From Limnohabitans sp. TEGF004 (GTDB lineage: Bacteria > Pseudomonadota > Gammaproteobacteria > Burkholderiales > Burkholderiaceae_C), in the NCBI RefSeq assembly GCF_027924965.1, contig NZ_AP027056.1, forward strand, positions 2,294,001-2,358,000: a stretch of DNA of 64,000 nucleotides, given 5' to 3'. Both the position numbers and the translations under genes were made by a program. This document shows, piece by piece, positions 1 to 9,872 of this stretch (position 1 is the first letter of the stretch; each line of letters begins with the position of its first letter). Under the pieces are notes generated by a model. It worked only from the letters and a program-made list of their open reading frames with translations. It did not search any database and was not told where the DNA came from.

Positions 1-434
1 CGTGGGCCCAAGATGCGGCGCACGGGGTCGACCGCCATCATGTCCATGGCGCTGAGCTGCTCGCCCGCTTTCATCAAACCAATTTCAGCAGTGAGCGATG
101 TACCGGCGCGGCCCGCAAACAATAAGGCGCTCACCACGGGGCCAAGCTCGCGCACCAAACTCAAGGCCACCAACAGGCCCAAAGCTTCTGACGAGCCATA
201 ACGCTGCAAGGTGTAGTAGCCCTGCAAGCTGAGCACAAAGCCCACAAACAAGCCCGACACCGCAATGATGGCCAACGAATAGTTGCCCAAGAAATGCACT
301 TGGTCACGCACCAAGCCAAAGCGGCGCATGTTGCTGCCAAACTCTGAAATCAGGCGCACAAACAAACGGGCACCCAAGCCCAGACCAGCCAAGTAACTGC
401 GAACCGCAAAGCCTAGGTTTTCCACAAACTTCAT
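1..434 (-). CDS. mlaE: Phospholipid ABC transporter permease MlaE (partial)
   Basis: The C-terminal part runs off the left window edge; the first 144 codons are visible. The protein is the integral inner-membrane permease of the Mla system, which moves phospholipids between outer and inner membrane to keep outer-membrane asymmetry. The visible part has an amphipathic N-terminus, a hydrophobic segment near residues 50-70 and the family hallmark RELGPVVSALLFAGRAG followed by EIG, typical of the MlaE/TTG2B permease fold. Its ATG overlaps the mlaF stop in an ATGA, so the two are translationally coupled. Other mla genes are expected to the left, outside the window. Confidence 0.93.
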   Translation of the reverse strand, partial: MKFVENLGFAVRSYLAGLGLGARLFVRLISEFGSNMRRFGLVRDQVHFLGNYSLAIIAVSGLFVGFVLSLQGYYTLQRYGSSEALGLLVALSLVRELGPVVSALLFAGRAGTSLTAEIGLMKAGEQLSAMDMMAVDPVRRILGP

Positions 435-1264
435 TGCTCACCCTCCACACCAAAGTCTTGCGCCACGGATGGGCCTGGGTAGTGGAAACGCACAGGGCCG
501 TCAGGCGCTGCAGTGACAAACTGTTTCACCAAAGGATCGTTGCTGTGACGCACTTCGTCGGGTGTGCCTTGCGCGGCAATCTTGCCGTTGGCCAACACGA
601 TCACTTGGTCGGCGATGTGAAAGGTTTCATCCAAATCGTGCGACACGATGACGCTGGTGAGGCCCAAGGTATCGTTGAGCTGGCGAATCAAACGCGCAGC
701 AGTACCGAGAGAAATCGGGTCCAAGCCAGCGAAGGGTTCGTCGTACATGATGAGTTCTGGATCGAGTGCCATGGCACGCGCCAAGGCCACACGGCGGGCC
801 ATACCACCTGAGACTTCGCTGGGCATCAAATCACGTGCGCCGCGCAAGCCTACGGCTTCGAGCTTCATCAGCACGATATCGCGAATCATGGGCTCGCTCA
901 AGTCGGTGTGTTCGCGCAGCGGGAAAGCCACGTTGTCAAACACACTCAAGTCGGTGAACAAAGCACCAAACTGAAACAGCATGCCCATTCGACGACGCAC
1001 GGCGTACAAATCGGTGGGGTTGAGTGGGGCCACTTCTTGACCATCAAACGTGAGACTGCCCGACTGCGCGCGGTATTGGCCACCGATCAAACGCAGCACC
1101 GTGGTTTTGCCACCACCCGACGCACCCATGAGTGCCGTGACTTTGCCGCGTGGCACGGTCAGCGTGATGCCATCCAAGATGAGGCGCTCGCCGTAGCCAA
1201 AGCGAATGTCGCGCAGCGCCACCAACGCATCAGGGTTTGTATTTAAGGGGGAAGTGGTATTCAT
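431..1264 (-). CDS. mlaF: Phospholipid ABC transporter ATP-binding protein MlaF
   Basis: This is the ATPase that drives the MlaE permease. It has Walker A GASGGGKTT, signature SGGMARR, Walker B LIMYDEPFAG and the switch histidine in VSHD, the usual order for an ABC ATPase of about 270 residues. I chose the ATG at 1264 (MNTTSPL) rather than the upstream in-frame ATG at 1288, because 1288 lies in the loop of the terminator hairpin that ends gltD. Neither start has a strong Shine-Dalgarno sequence. The stop overlaps the mlaE start. The gene follows gltD by about 85 bp, so it needs its own promoter or read-through; I could not find a convincing promoter. Confidence 0.93.
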   Translation of the reverse strand: MNTTSPLNTNPDALVALRDIRFGYGERLILDGITLTVPRGKVTALMGASGGGKTTVLRLIGGQYRAQSGSLTFDGQEVAPLNPTDLYAVRRRMGMLFQFGALFTDLSVFDNVAFPLREHTDLSEPMIRDIVLMKLEAVGLRGARDLMPSEVSGGMARRVALARAMALDPELIMYDEPFAGLDPISLGTAARLIRQLNDTLGLTSVIVSHDLDETFHIADQVIVLANGKIAAQGTPDEVRHSNDPLVKQFVTAAPDGPVRFHYPGPSVAQDFGVEGEQ

Positions 1265-1265
1265 A

Positions 1266-1305
1266 GAAGAAAAAGCTGGCCTGTTCATGAAACAGACCAG
1301 CCCTT
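1266..1305 (-). terminator. Rho-independent terminator of gltBD
   Basis: On the minus strand GCTGGTCTGTT pairs with AACAGGCCAGC (11 bp with one G-U), loop TCATG, followed by TTTTTCTTC. It lies 45 bp past the gltD stop. The loop contains the upstream candidate ATG of mlaF. Confidence 0.8.
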
Positions 1306-1349
1306 GTCATTCTAAATGCAAGCCATTACAGGCTTGTAAAGATGAGAAG

Positions 1350-2831
1350 TTAGCGAGGCAGATCGCTTGCGCCCATCAAGAACTCGTCCACCGAACGCGC
1401 AGCCTGACGGCCTTCGCGGATCGCCCACACGACCAAAGACTGACCACGGCGGATGTCGCCCGCAGCAAACACTTTGGATACGTTAGTGGCATAGCCGCCA
1501 GTGAACTCGGTCGTTGCTTTGGCATTGCCGCGTGCGTCTTTCTCAACGCCGAAGCCGTCCAAAATGGTTGCTACAGGGTTCACGAAACCCATCGCCAGCA
1601 ACACGAGGTCGGCTTTGATGATTTCTTCAGTGCCCGCCACTTCGACCATCTTGCCGTCTTTCCATTCAACGCGAACGGTCTTGACGCCCGTGACTTTGCC
1701 GTTTTCGCCGACAAACTCTTTGGTAGAGATAGCGAATTCACGCTTGAGCAAACCCTTCTCAGAGCTCTCGTCGTGGCTAGAGCTGGTGCGCAGCTTCAGT
1801 GGCCAGTAAGGCCACACCATCGGTTTGTTCTCATGCTCGGGTGGCATAGGCATCACTTCGAACTGAACCACACCGGCAGCGCCGTGGCGTGTGCTGGTGC
1901 CCACGCAGTCAGAGCCGGTGTCGCCACCGCCGATGACCACCACATGCTTGCCGTCAGCGCGCAATTGGTCTTTGACCTTGTCGCCGCCGTTGACCTTGTT
2001 TTGCTGTGGCAAGAACTCCATCGCGAAGTGAATGCCAGCCAAGTCGCGGCCAGGTGCTGGCAAGTCGCGAGACTGCTCAGAGCCACCGGTCAACAACACA
2101 GCGTCAAAGTCTTTTTGCAGTTGTGCGGGGCTGATGGTTTCTGTGGCCCAGTTGGTGACCTTAGAACCCTTTGGCAACTCGCCCACCATCACGTTGGTAC
2201 GGATGGTCACGCCTTCAGCTGCTAGCTGCTTGGCTCGGCGGTCGATGTGCGACTTTTCCATCTTGAAGTCTGGAATGCCGTAGCGAAGCAAGCCACCAAT
2301 GCGGTCGTTCTTTTCGAACAAGGTCACGTCGTGACCGACGCGAGCCAACTGCTGTGCAGCAGCCATGCCGGCAGGGCCTGAGCCCACGACGGCAACCTTT
2401 TTGCCCGTCTTATGCTTGGCGGGCTTAGCGACCACCCAGCCTTCATTCCAAGCTTTGTCGATGATGGCGTGCTCGATGGACTTGATGCCCACCGCGTCGC
2501 CATTGAGGTTCACCACGCAAGCAGCTTCGCAAGGTGCGGGGCAGATGCGGCCGGTGAACTCGGGGAAGTTATTGGTGCTGTGCAGCACGTCAATCGCGTT
2601 TTTCCAATCGCTTTGGTACACCAACTCGTTGAAGTCCGGAATGATGTTGTTGACAGGGCAGCCGTTGTTACAAAACGGTGTGCCGCAGTCCATGCAACGG
2701 GCAGCTTGGTCTTTGGCTTGTTTGTCGTCCAAACCAATCACAAATTCGTCGTAGTTCTTCAAGCGCTCTTTGACGGGCTTGTAGCCCTCTTCGATGCGCT
2801 CAATTTCCATAAAGCCAGTGACTTTTCCCAT
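1350..2831 (-). CDS. gltD: Glutamate synthase [NADPH] small (beta) subunit GltD
   Basis: GltD takes electrons from NADPH through FAD and passes them over two [4Fe-4S] clusters to GltB, in the GS-GOGAT ammonia assimilation route. At 493 residues it has the normal length. The N-terminal cysteine groups [14 protein letters not shown] and CPAPCEAAC are the cluster ligands; [11 protein letters not shown] is the FAD dinucleotide motif and [11 protein letters not shown] the NADPH motif. The start is supported by AAAAGGAT upstream. It is the second gene after gltB with a 29 bp gap, which indicates an operon, and a clear terminator follows. Confidence 0.97.
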   Translation of the reverse strand: MGKVTGFMEIERIEEGYKPVKERLKNYDEFVIGLDDKQAKDQAARCMDCGTPFCNNGCPVNNIIPDFNELVYQSDWKNAIDVLHSTNNFPEFTGRICPAPCEAACVVNLNGDAVGIKSIEHAIIDKAWNEGWVVAKPAKHKTGKKVAVVGSGPAGMAAAQQLARVGHDVTLFEKNDRIGGLLRYGIPDFKMEKSHIDRRAKQLAAEGVTIRTNVMVGELPKGSKVTNWATETISPAQLQKDFDAVLLTGGSEQSRDLPAPGRDLAGIHFAMEFLPQQNKVNGGDKVKDQLRADGKHVVVIGGGDTGSDCVGTSTRHGAAGVVQFEVMPMPPEHENKPMVWPYWPLKLRTSSSHDESSEKGLLKREFAISTKEFVGENGKVTGVKTVRVEWKDGKMVEVAGTEEIIKADLVLLAMGFVNPVATILDGFGVEKDARGNAKATTEFTGGYATNVSKVFAAGDIRRGQSLVVWAIREGRQAARSVDEFLMGASDLPR

Positions 2832-2860
2832 GATTCAAATCCTTTTGCTTGTGCTTTGCG

Positions 2861-5800
2861 TTACTTGGCAGCGACGGCTTTTTTGGCCGATGCGGCTGGA
2901 GCCTTAGCAGTCTTGGCTGCGTTCAACTCGCCCAAGGCACGCTTGTATTCGTTGGGGAACACTTTGACAAACTTGGCACGTGCGGTGTCCCAGTTGTCCA
3001 GCAATTCGCGGGCGCGCTTGGAACCCGTCCAACGGTGGTGGTCTTCGAGCAACTTCTTGAGTTGTGCTTCGTCGGTTTGGTCACGGTGCCAAATGGCGCG
3101 TGGCAAGGTTTCTTCCTGCTGCGCAGCGGTCAACACTTTTTCCATGGAGACCATGGCGGTGTTGCACTTCTTGTCGAACTGGCCGTCTTCGTCGTACACG
3201 TACGCCACACCGCCGCTCATGCCCGCAGCGAAGTTGCGGCCGGTTTTACCCAACACCGCGACTGTGCCGCCTGTCATGTATTCGCAACCGTGGTCGCCTG
3301 TGCCTTCGACAACGGCAGTCGCGCCAGACAAACGCACAGCAAAACGCTCACCAGCCACGCCAGAGAAGAACGCTTCACCGCGTGTCGCGCCAATCATCAC
3401 GGTGTTACCCACGATGATGTTGTTGACCGCGTCGCCACGGAAATCGATGCTAGGACGAACCACCACGCGACCGCCTGAGAGGCCTTTGCCGGTGTAGTCG
3501 TTGGCGTCACCAATGAGGTACAGCGTGATGCCGTTGCACAAGAACGCGCCGAACGATTGACCGCCCGTGCCTTCGAGTTGGATGCGGATGCTGTCATCTG
3601 GCAAACCTTCTGGGTGCACCTTGGTCACAGCGCCTGACAACATCGCACCGACTGAACGGTTGACGTTGCGGGCCACTTCCATGAACTGCACCTTCTCGCC
3701 GCGCTCAATGGCAGGCTTGGATTTCTCGATGAGTTTTTGGTCCAATGCTTTTTCCAAGCCGTGGTCTTGCTTGTCCACGTGGTAGCGAGGGATCTCTGGG
3801 CCCACTTGAGGCACAGCCAACAAGCGAGCGAAGTCGAGACCAGAGGCTTTCCAGTGTTCGATGCCAGCGCGCATGTCGAGCAAGTCGGCGCGGCCAATCA
3901 TGTCGTCAAACTTCTTGATACCGAGTTGCGCCATGATTTGGCGCACTTCTTCAGCGATGAAGAAGAAGTAGTTGACGACGTGCTCAGGCTTGCCTGTGAA
4001 CTTCTTGCGCAACTCTGGGTCTTGTGTGGCCACGCCAACAGGGCACGTGTTCAAGTGGCACTTGCGCATCATGATGCAGCCCTCAACCACCAGCGGTGCG
4101 GTGGCAAAGCCAAACTCGTCAGCGCCGAGCAAAGCACCCACAGCCACGTCGCGGCCAGTTTTCATTTGGCCATCGGCTTGCACGCGCACGCGGCCACGCA
4201 AACCGTTCAACACCAAAGTTTGTTGGGTTTCGGCCAAACCGATTTCCCAAGGTGAACCGCAATGTTTGATGGAAGACCAAGGCGATGCGCCTGTGCCGCC
4301 ATCGTGGCCAGCGATCACCACGTGATCGGCCTTGCACTTGGCAACGCCTGCGGCAATCGTGCCCACGCCGATTTCAGCCACCAACTTCACGCTGATGTCA
4401 GCGTGAGGTGCAACGTTCTTCAAGTCATGGATCAGCTGAGCCAAGTCTTCGATCGAATAGATGTCGTGGTGTGGCGGAGGCGAAATCAAGCCCACGCCTG
4501 GCACGCTGTAACGCAGCTTACCGATGTACTCAGACACTTTCGCGCCTGGCAACTGACCACCTTCACCAGGCTTCGCGCCTTGGGCCATCTTGATCTGAAT
4601 TTGGTCAGATGAAGACAGGTATTCAGCGGTCACACCAAATCGGCCAGAAGCCACTTGCTTGATGCGTGAACGCAGGCTATCACCCGCCAGCAAAGGCATG
4701 TCCACTTCGACCACATCGTTGCCGATGATGGTTTTGAGTGTGTCGCCTTGTTTGATTGGGATGCCTTTGAGTTCGTTGCGGTAACGCGCTGGGTCTTCAC
4801 CGCCCTCACCCGTGTTGGACTTGCCGCCAATGCGGTTCATCGCCACGGCCAAAGTTGCGTGTGCTTCGGTAGAGATAGAACCGAGCGACATCGCGCCTGT
4901 GGCGAAACGCTTGACGATTTCAGTGGCTGGCTCAACCTCGTCCACCGAGATGGCTTTGGATGGGTCAATCTTGAAATCGAACAAACCGCGCAAGGTCAGG
5001 TGACGCTTGTTTTGGTCGTTGACGATTTGTGCGTACTCTTTGTACGTGCTGAAGTTGTTCGAGCGTGTGCTGTGCTGCAACTTGGCAATCGCATCAGGCG
5101 TCCACATGTGCTCTTCGCCACGGGCGCGCCAAGCGTATTCGCCACCAGCGTCGAGCATATTGGCCAACACAGGTTTTTCGCCAAACGCATCATGGTGCAT
5201 GCGAATGCCTTCTTCGGCCATTTCGAAAATGCCGATACCTTCCACGCGGCTAGGTGTGCCGGTGAAATACTTTTGCACAGTTTCGGTGTTGATACCGATG
5301 GCTTCAAACAACTGAGCGCCGCAGTAAGACATGTAGGTCGACACGCCCATCTTGGACATGATCTTCGACAGGCCTTTGCCGATGGCTTTGATGTAGTTGT
5401 AAATGGCTTTGTCGGTCGACAAATCAGCTGGCAAATCTTTGTGCAGATTGGCCAATGTTTCGAGCGCGAGGTAGGGATGCACGGCTTCTGCGCCGTAGCC
5501 TGCCAACACGGCGAAGTGATGCACTTCGCGGGCGCTGCCAGTTTCCACCACCAAACCAGCCGTGGTACGCAAGCCTTCGCGCACCAAGTGTTGGTGAATC
5601 GCAGACAAGGCCAACACAGCAGGAATTGCCACCTGAGTGGCGCTCACAGCGCGGTCGCTGATGATGAGGATGTTGTGACCGCCTTTGATCGCGTCCACAG
5701 CTTCAGCGCACAACGACGCCAACTTGGCTTCGACGCCGTCGTGGCCCCAAGCCAATGGGTAAGTCATGTCGAGCGTGGCGCTCTTGAACTTGCCGTGTGT

Positions 5801-7576
5801 GTACTGTTCGATGTCACGCAACTTGGCCATGTCGGCGAAGTCCAGCACGGGCTGGCTGACTTCCAAACGCATGGGCGGGTTGACTTGGTTGATGTCGAGC
5901 AAGTTGGGCTTAGGGCCCACAAACGACACCAAGGACATGACGATGGCTTCACGGATCGGGTCGATCGGTGGGTTGGTCACTTGCGCGAACAACTGCTTGA
6001 AGTAGTTATACAGCGGTTTGTTTTTGCTAGACAACACAGCCAATGGGCTGTCGTTACCCATCGAGCCAATGCCCTCTTCGCCGTTGATGGCCATAGGCGC
6101 CATCAAGAACTTGATGTCTTCTTGGCTGTAGCCAAAGGCTTGTTGACGGTCGAGCAATGACACATCGCTGGCTTGGGCGGCTTCGCCTTCGTGGCCTTTG
6201 ACGTCATCGAGCTTGATGCGTACGTTTTCAATCCATTGCTTGTAGGGCTTGGTGTTGGTCAGGCCAGCTTTGAGTTCTTCGTCGTCGATCATGCGACCCT
6301 GTTCGAGGTCGATCAAGAACATCTTACCGGGCTGCAGACGCCACTTGCGAACAATCTTGCTCTCAGGCACTGGCAACACGCCAGACTCAGAACCCATGAT
6401 GACCATGTCGTCGTCGGTGATGCAATAGCGTGAAGGACGCAAACCGTTACGGTCCAGCGTCGCGCCGATTTGGCGACCGTCAGTGAACACGATAGAAGCT
6501 GGGCCGTCCCATGGCTCCAACATTGCTGCGTGGTATTCGTAGAAGGCCTTGCGGCGCTCGTCCATGGTCGTGTGGTTTTCCCATGGCTCGGGAATCATCA
6601 TCATCACGGCTTGGCTGATGGGGTAGCCAGCCATCGTCATCAATTCGAGGCAGTTGTCAAAGGTGGCGGTGTCGGATTGGTCAGCGAAGCTGATGGGGTA
6701 GAGCTTTTGCAAGTCATCGCCCAACACGGGGGAAGACATCACGCCTTCGCGGGCCTTCATCCAGTTGTAGTTGCCTTTGACGGTGTTGATCTCGCCGTTG
6801 TGCGCCACATAGCGGTAAGGGTGAGCCAATGGCCATTCAGGGAAAGTGTTGGTTGAGAAGCGTTGGTGCACCAAACCGAGGGCAGACACGCAGCGCTCGT
6901 CGGTCAAGTCGCGGTAATAAGTACCGACTTGGTCGGCCAGCAACAAGCCTTTGTAAATGATGGTGCGGCTAGACATGCTAGGCACGTAATACTCTTTGCT
7001 GTGCTTCAAGTTCAAGTGCTGAATCGCGGCGCTGGCTGTTTTACGGATGACGTACAGCTTGCGCTCGAGGGCGTCTTGCACGATCACGTCATTGCCGCGA
7101 CCGATGAAGATTTGGCGAATGACCGGCTCTTTTTCACGCACGCGTGGAGACATGGGCATGTCGAGGTTGACCGGCACATCGCGCCAGCCCAACAGCACTT
7201 GACCTTCGGCTTTGACAGCACGGTCGAGCTCTTGCTCGCAAGCCAAGCGCGACGCGCTTTCTTTAGGCAAGAACACCATACCCACGCCGTACTCGCCGAG
7301 CGGGGGCAAGGTCACGCCCTGCTTGGCCATCTCTTCGCGATACAAAGCATCGGGCAGTTGAATCAAGATACCTGCGCCGTCGCCCATGAGTGCATCAGCA
7401 CCCACAGCACCACGGTGGTCGAGGTTTTCCAAAATTTTGAGCGCTTGACCCACGATGGCGTGGCTCTTTTGACCCTTGATGTGAGCAACAAAGCCCACGC
7501 CACAGGCGTCGTGTTCGTTAGATGGGTCGTACAAACCCTGAGATTGCAGTTGTGCTTTATCGGCAGCCGTAGACAT
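2861..7576 (-). CDS. gltB: Glutamate synthase [NADPH] large (alpha) subunit GltB
   Basis: GltB hydrolyses glutamine and transfers the ammonia to 2-oxoglutarate, giving two glutamates. The N-terminal class II amidotransferase domain has the nucleophile cysteine in HDACGVGF after a short propeptide that must be removed. Central and FMN-binding synthase domains follow, with the [3Fe-4S] ligands in [12 protein letters not shown], then the C-terminal GXGXG beta-helix. About 1571 residues is the family length. I chose the second ATG (7576) because GAGGA sits about 7 nt before it but directly touches the ATG at 7582. A good sigma-70 promoter lies just upstream. The last 25 residues are rich in Ala and Lys. 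Confidence 0.97.
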   Translation of the reverse strand: MSTAADKAQLQSQGLYDPSNEHDACGVGFVAHIKGQKSHAIVGQALKILENLDHRGAVGADALMGDGAGILIQLPDALYREEMAKQGVTLPPLGEYGVGMVFLPKESASRLACEQELDRAVKAEGQVLLGWRDVPVNLDMPMSPRVREKEPVIRQIFIGRGNDVIVQDALERKLYVIRKTASAAIQHLNLKHSKEYYVPSMSSRTIIYKGLLLADQVGTYYRDLTDERCVSALGLVHQRFSTNTFPEWPLAHPYRYVAHNGEINTVKGNYNWMKAREGVMSSPVLGDDLQKLYPISFADQSDTATFDNCLELMTMAGYPISQAVMMMIPEPWENHTTMDERRKAFYEYHAAMLEPWDGPASIVFTDGRQIGATLDRNGLRPSRYCITDDDMVIMGSESGVLPVPESKIVRKWRLQPGKMFLIDLEQGRMIDDEELKAGLTNTKPYKQWIENVRIKLDDVKGHEGEAAQASDVSLLDRQQAFGYSQEDIKFLMAPMAINGEEGIGSMGNDSPLAVLSSKNKPLYNYFKQLFAQVTNPPIDPIREAIVMSLVSFVGPKPNLLDINQVNPPMRLEVSQPVLDFADMAKLRDIEQYTHGKFKSATLDMTYPLAWGHDGVEAKLASLCAEAVDAIKGGHNILIISDRAVSATQVAIPAVLALSAIHQHLVREGLRTTAGLVVETGSAREVHHFAVLAGYGAEAVHPYLALETLANLHKDLPADLSTDKAIYNYIKAIGKGLSKIMSKMGVSTYMSYCGAQLFEAIGINTETVQKYFTGTPSRVEGIGIFEMAEEGIRMHHDAFGEKPVLANMLDAGGEYAWRARGEEHMWTPDAIAKLQHSTRSNNFSTYKEYAQIVNDQNKRHLTLRGLFDFKIDPSKAISVDEVEPATEIVKRFATGAMSLGSISTEAHATLAVAMNRIGGKSNTGEGGEDPARYRNELKGIPIKQGDTLKTIIGNDVVEVDMPLLAGDSLRSRIKQVASGRFGVTAEYLSSSDQIQIKMAQGAKPGEGGQLPGAKVSEYIGKLRYSVPGVGLISPPPHHDIYSIEDLAQLIHDLKNVAPHADISVKLVAEIGVGTIAAGVAKCKADHVVIAGHDGGTGASPWSSIKHCGSPWEIGLAETQQTLVLNGLRGRVRVQADGQMKTGRDVAVGALLGADEFGFATAPLVVEGCIMMRKCHLNTCPVGVATQDPELRKKFTGKPEHVVNYFFFIAEEVRQIMAQLGIKKFDDMIGRADLLDMRAGIEHWKASGLDFARLLAVPQVGPEIPRYHVDKQDHGLEKALDQKLIEKSKPAIERGEKVQFMEVARNVNRSVGAMLSGAVTKVHPEGLPDDSIRIQLEGTGGQSFGAFLCNGITLYLIGDANDYTGKGLSGGRVVVRPSIDFRGDAVNNIIVGNTVMIGATRGEAFFSGVAGERFAVRLSGATAVVEGTGDHGCEYMTGGTVAVLGKTGRNFAAGMSGGVAYVYDEDGQFDKKCNTAMVSMEKVLTAAQQEETLPRAIWHRDQTDEAQLKKLLEDHHRWTGSKRARELLDNWDTARAKFVKVFPNEYKRALGELNAAKTAKAPAASAKKAVAAK

Positions 7577-7607
7577 GCGCATTCCTCAAAAATTCAGCGG
7601 GACGTGA

Positions 7608-7636
7608 AGAATACTGCATTGCAGCATCTATGCCAA
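7608..7636 (-). promoter_or_regulatory. Sigma-70 promoter of gltBD
   Basis: On the minus strand TTGGCA, a 17 bp spacer and TATTCT give a near-consensus promoter about 32 bp upstream of the chosen gltB start. The RAYT element's terminal repeat ends 3 bp upstream of the -35 box, so its AT-rich end (AATTAATTTTC) occupies the UP-element position. Confidence 0.65.
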
Positions 7637-7639
7637 GAA

Positions 7640-7668
7640 AATTAATTGGGGTCAGAACCCAATTAATT
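7640..7668. repeat. RAYT left-end palindrome
   Basis: AATTAATTGGG and CCCAATTAATT form a perfect 11 bp stem around GTCAGAA. A degenerate half-copy, TTAATTGGGGACAGG, lies at 7691-7705 and includes the transposase stop codon. Confidence 0.75.
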
Positions 7669-7690
7669 GAATCTCAATTTTGGTAATTAT

Positions 7691-8398
7691 TTAATTGGGG
7701 ACAGGTTTATTCACCTTGCTGGATGGTCGTCCTGCCTTGGTTTTGACCAAACGCCTTTCAGTTTGCGTCTGCAAATCGGCCACAAAACGCTCATCCCCCA
7801 GCGCCCAACCACTGAGCGTGGCGTCGGTCAATGCACCCTGCTGGTCCGCGCTGATGCCTGCGTGCACCAATTCGGCGTATGCCGCCTCACGCGCGAACGG
7901 CGTGTTGCCCAAGCCCCAAACCAGCGCATGAGGCGTGATGAGCCTGTCGATGCGATGCCCTGCGTAGTGCCCGTAGCTAGACCACACGTAATCCTCAGGC
8001 CGCGCCACCATGTGCGCGCGCACGGGGTTGAGGTCGATGTAGGCCATGCAGGCCAGCAAGTAACGATCAGTCTGAATGAGCGTGGAGCGGTAGCGCCCTT
8101 CCCACAATGTGCCGGTGCGGGTGTGCACTTTGTTGAACACCTGCACATAGCTGCGGCCCAAGGCTTGCATCATTTTGGGCAGGCCCTGGTCTTCTTGCGG
8201 CGTGAGCAGCAAATGCAGGTGGTTGCCCATCAGGACATAGGCGTGAATGTCGACCTTGTGCGCGCGACTGTGCTCGAACAACAAATCGAGCATGCGCTGG
8301 TAATCAGCGGTGCTGCGAAAAATGTCTTGTCGGTTATTGCCCCGCAGGATGACATGGTGCGGGTAGCCGGTGACGGTGAGACGAGGGAGGCGAGCCAT
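7691..8398 (-). CDS. REP-associated tyrosine transposase (Y1 / IS200-like HUH family)
   Basis: A 235-residue protein of the Y1 transposase family that in RAYT form is linked to spread of REP palindromes. Visible features are the early HHVILRGNNRQ strand, the metal-binding HUH motif in GNHLHLLL near residue 60, and the catalytic-tyrosine helix with YLLACMAYIDLNPVRA near residues 110-125. The WEGRYRSTLI and YVWSSYGHYAG stretches are typical of this group. The frame is intact, so the gene may be active. The C-terminus (KVNKPVPN) is encoded by the element's own terminal repeat. It is a single-copy gene with no TnpB partner. Confidence 0.88.
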   Translation of the reverse strand: MARLPRLTVTGYPHHVILRGNNRQDIFRSTADYQRMLDLLFEHSRAHKVDIHAYVLMGNHLHLLLTPQEDQGLPKMMQALGRSYVQVFNKVHTRTGTLWEGRYRSTLIQTDRYLLACMAYIDLNPVRAHMVARPEDYVWSSYGHYAGHRIDRLITPHALVWGLGNTPFAREAAYAELVHAGISADQQGALTDATLSGWALGDERFVADLQTQTERRLVKTKAGRPSSKVNKPVPN

Positions 8399-8414
8399 CT
8401 GCTGATGGTAATTC

Positions 8415-8435
8415 GAACCTGACCCCGATTAATTA
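8415..8435. repeat. RAYT right-end repeat
   Basis: GAACCTGACCCCGATTAATTA is the inverted counterpart of the left-end repeat, with two or three differences. Its last bases include the stop codon (8433-8435) of the adjacent methyltransferase gene. Confidence 0.65.
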
Positions 8436-9293
8436 AGCACCAACTTTGAATCGCGTCTCAGCCAACTCTTGCAAGCCAAACTCTTCCAGCAAAGCTGCCA
8501 ACCGTTCAGCCGAGCTACGCTTTTTCTGCCCCGTGTACTTGGCCAAGATGAGTTCGTTTTTCATGCTGTGCTCCCAGCCCACCAGCTCGGTCACGGTCAC
8601 TTGGTAGCCCATCGCTTCTAGGTACAGACAGCGCAGCACGTTGGTGAGCTGGCTGCCCATCTCACGCGTGTGCAACGGGTGACGCCACAGCTCAGCCAGC
8701 GGTGTGCGCTGCAAGTTGAGCGCTTTGTTTTTGTTGAGCGCGCGGGCCAACTCAGCTTGGCAGCACGGCACGAGCACCATGTATTTAGCTTTCTTTTGCA
8801 AGCCAAACGCAATCGCGTCGTCGGTGGCCGTGTCGCAGGCATGCAGCGCGGTGACTACATCAATTTGGTCGGGCAAAGCATCGCTGTGTGCGGACTCGGC
8901 CACGCTGAGGTTAAGAAACTTCATGCGCTCAAAGCCCAAGCGTTGCGCGAGTGCTTTGGACGATTCGACCAACTCGCTACGCGTCTCGATGCCGTAAATA
9001 CTGCCCTGCCCCAAGGCTTTGAAAAACAAGTCGTAAATGATGAAACCTAAATACGACTTGCCCGCGCCGTGGTCGGCCAAGGTGTGGCCTTGCTCGCTGG
9101 CGGGCAGTTCTTTCAAAAGCTTTTCGATGAACTGAAACAGGTGATACACCTGCTTGAGCTTGCGGCGTGAATCTTGGTTCAGCTTGCCGTCGCGGGTGAG
9201 GATGTGCAGCTCTTTGAGCAATTCGATGGACTGGCCAGGGCGCAGGTCGAGGTCTAGAGATTTGGGTGCTGCGGCTTGTTTGTGTTTGGACAT
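8433..9293 (-). CDS. Class I SAM-dependent methyltransferase-like protein
   Basis: A 286-residue protein with a Rossmann-like methyltransferase core: LADHGAGKSYLGF is the SAM-binding motif I, IYGIETRSEL the acidic motif II region, and ALHACDTATDDAI plus VPCCQ are typical of the methyltransferase domain shared with GSTCD and TRM13-like proteins. Substrate is unknown; an RNA substrate is possible by family resemblance only. The N-terminus is basic and predicted helical, and there is no signal peptide. The stop codon lies within the RAYT right-end repeat, so the C-terminus could have been altered slightly by the insertion. It lies 3 bp downstream of the DUF1415 gene on the same strand. Confidence 0.75.
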   Translation of the reverse strand: MSKHKQAAAPKSLDLDLRPGQSIELLKELHILTRDGKLNQDSRRKLKQVYHLFQFIEKLLKELPASEQGHTLADHGAGKSYLGFIIYDLFFKALGQGSIYGIETRSELVESSKALAQRLGFERMKFLNLSVAESAHSDALPDQIDVVTALHACDTATDDAIAFGLQKKAKYMVLVPCCQAELARALNKNKALNLQRTPLAELWRHPLHTREMGSQLTNVLRCLYLEAMGYQVTVTELVGWEHSMKNELILAKYTGQKKRSSAERLAALLEEFGLQELAETRFKVGA

Positions 9294-9296
9294 AGC

Positions 9297-9872
9297 TTAA
9301 TTGTGCAGTCGAGAAGCGATGCCCAGCTTGCTCCAGCCTTCATGCCCCAACTTATTCAACACCTCAATGTTGCGCTCAAAGATGAGCGACGCATCGGGAT
9401 AGGCCTCCACAGCTTTGTCAATGCTGGCTTCGCGCAACAAGTGCAGCGTAGGGTATGGCGTGCGGTTGGTGAAGTTCTCAATGTCCTCCACCTCCGTGCC
9501 GCCAAATTGGTAGAGCGGATGGAAGTCAGCCACTTGCAGCACGCCGTCTAGCTCTAGGTCCATCAGCACTTCGTCGCAGTCGGCCAAGAAATCGTTGAAG
9601 TCCAAAAAGTCGGGCAAGGCGTTGGGCGCTATCAGGAGCGTGGTGTCTAGCTTGTCTGGATCGGACTCGGCCAAGTGCTGCAATTCTTCGCGCAGCATGG
9701 CAAGCACATCGGCGGGCTCGGCAGATGCGCACACACGGTAGCGCACCATGTCTTTGACGACCACCGCTTTGGCGAAGGGGCAAAGGTTCAAGCCCACCAC
9801 GGCTTCTAACAGCCACTTTTGCGTGTCTTCGATGACGATGCGTTCTTGGTCTGCATTAAATGTGTCAGTCAT
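9297..9872 (-). CDS. DUF1415 family protein
   Basis: A 191-residue cytosolic protein of unknown function. Family signs are VGLNLCPFAKAVV near the N-terminus with a conserved Cys-Pro, then TTLLIAPNALPDFLDFNDFL and LVADFHPLYQFGG-like sequence with PYPTLHLLREASI. The start at 9872 (MTDTFNAD) overlaps the end of the MFS gene by 8 bp, so expression is probably coupled. A 47-residue upstream extension in the same frame lies inside the MFS gene and was discarded. Confidence 0.85.
   Translation of the reverse strand: MTDTFNADQERIVIEDTQKWLLEAVVGLNLCPFAKAVVVKDMVRYRVCASAEPADVLAMLREELQHLAESDPDKLDTTLLIAPNALPDFLDFNDFLADCDEVLMDLELDGVLQVADFHPLYQFGGTEVEDIENFTNRTPYPTLHLLREASIDKAVEAYPDASLIFERNIEVLNKLGHEGWSKLGIASRLHN

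Larger units (their letters stand above)
7640..8435 (-). mobile_element. RAYT (REP-associated tyrosine transposase) element with palindromic ends
   Basis: A single transposase gene is bordered by repeats sharing GGGGTCAG next to AATTAAT. The left end carries a perfect 11 bp inverted repeat with the loop GTCAGAA (7640-7668) plus a second half-copy at the transposase stop (7691-7705). The right end (8415-8435) is the inverted counterpart. The right repeat overlaps the stop codon of the neighbouring methyltransferase gene and the left one touches the gltB promoter. No target duplication is visible, as expected for this family. Confidence 0.7.

Noticed and set aside
2412..3497. Long plus-strand frame of 361 codons
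   Set aside because: Antisense to gltD and gltB, which are certain; its predicted product has no recognisable family and the composition is that of a codon-bias shadow.
4748..6160. Long plus-strand frame of 470 codons
   Set aside because: Antisense shadow of gltB, with a product rich in Val, His and Gln and no known fold.
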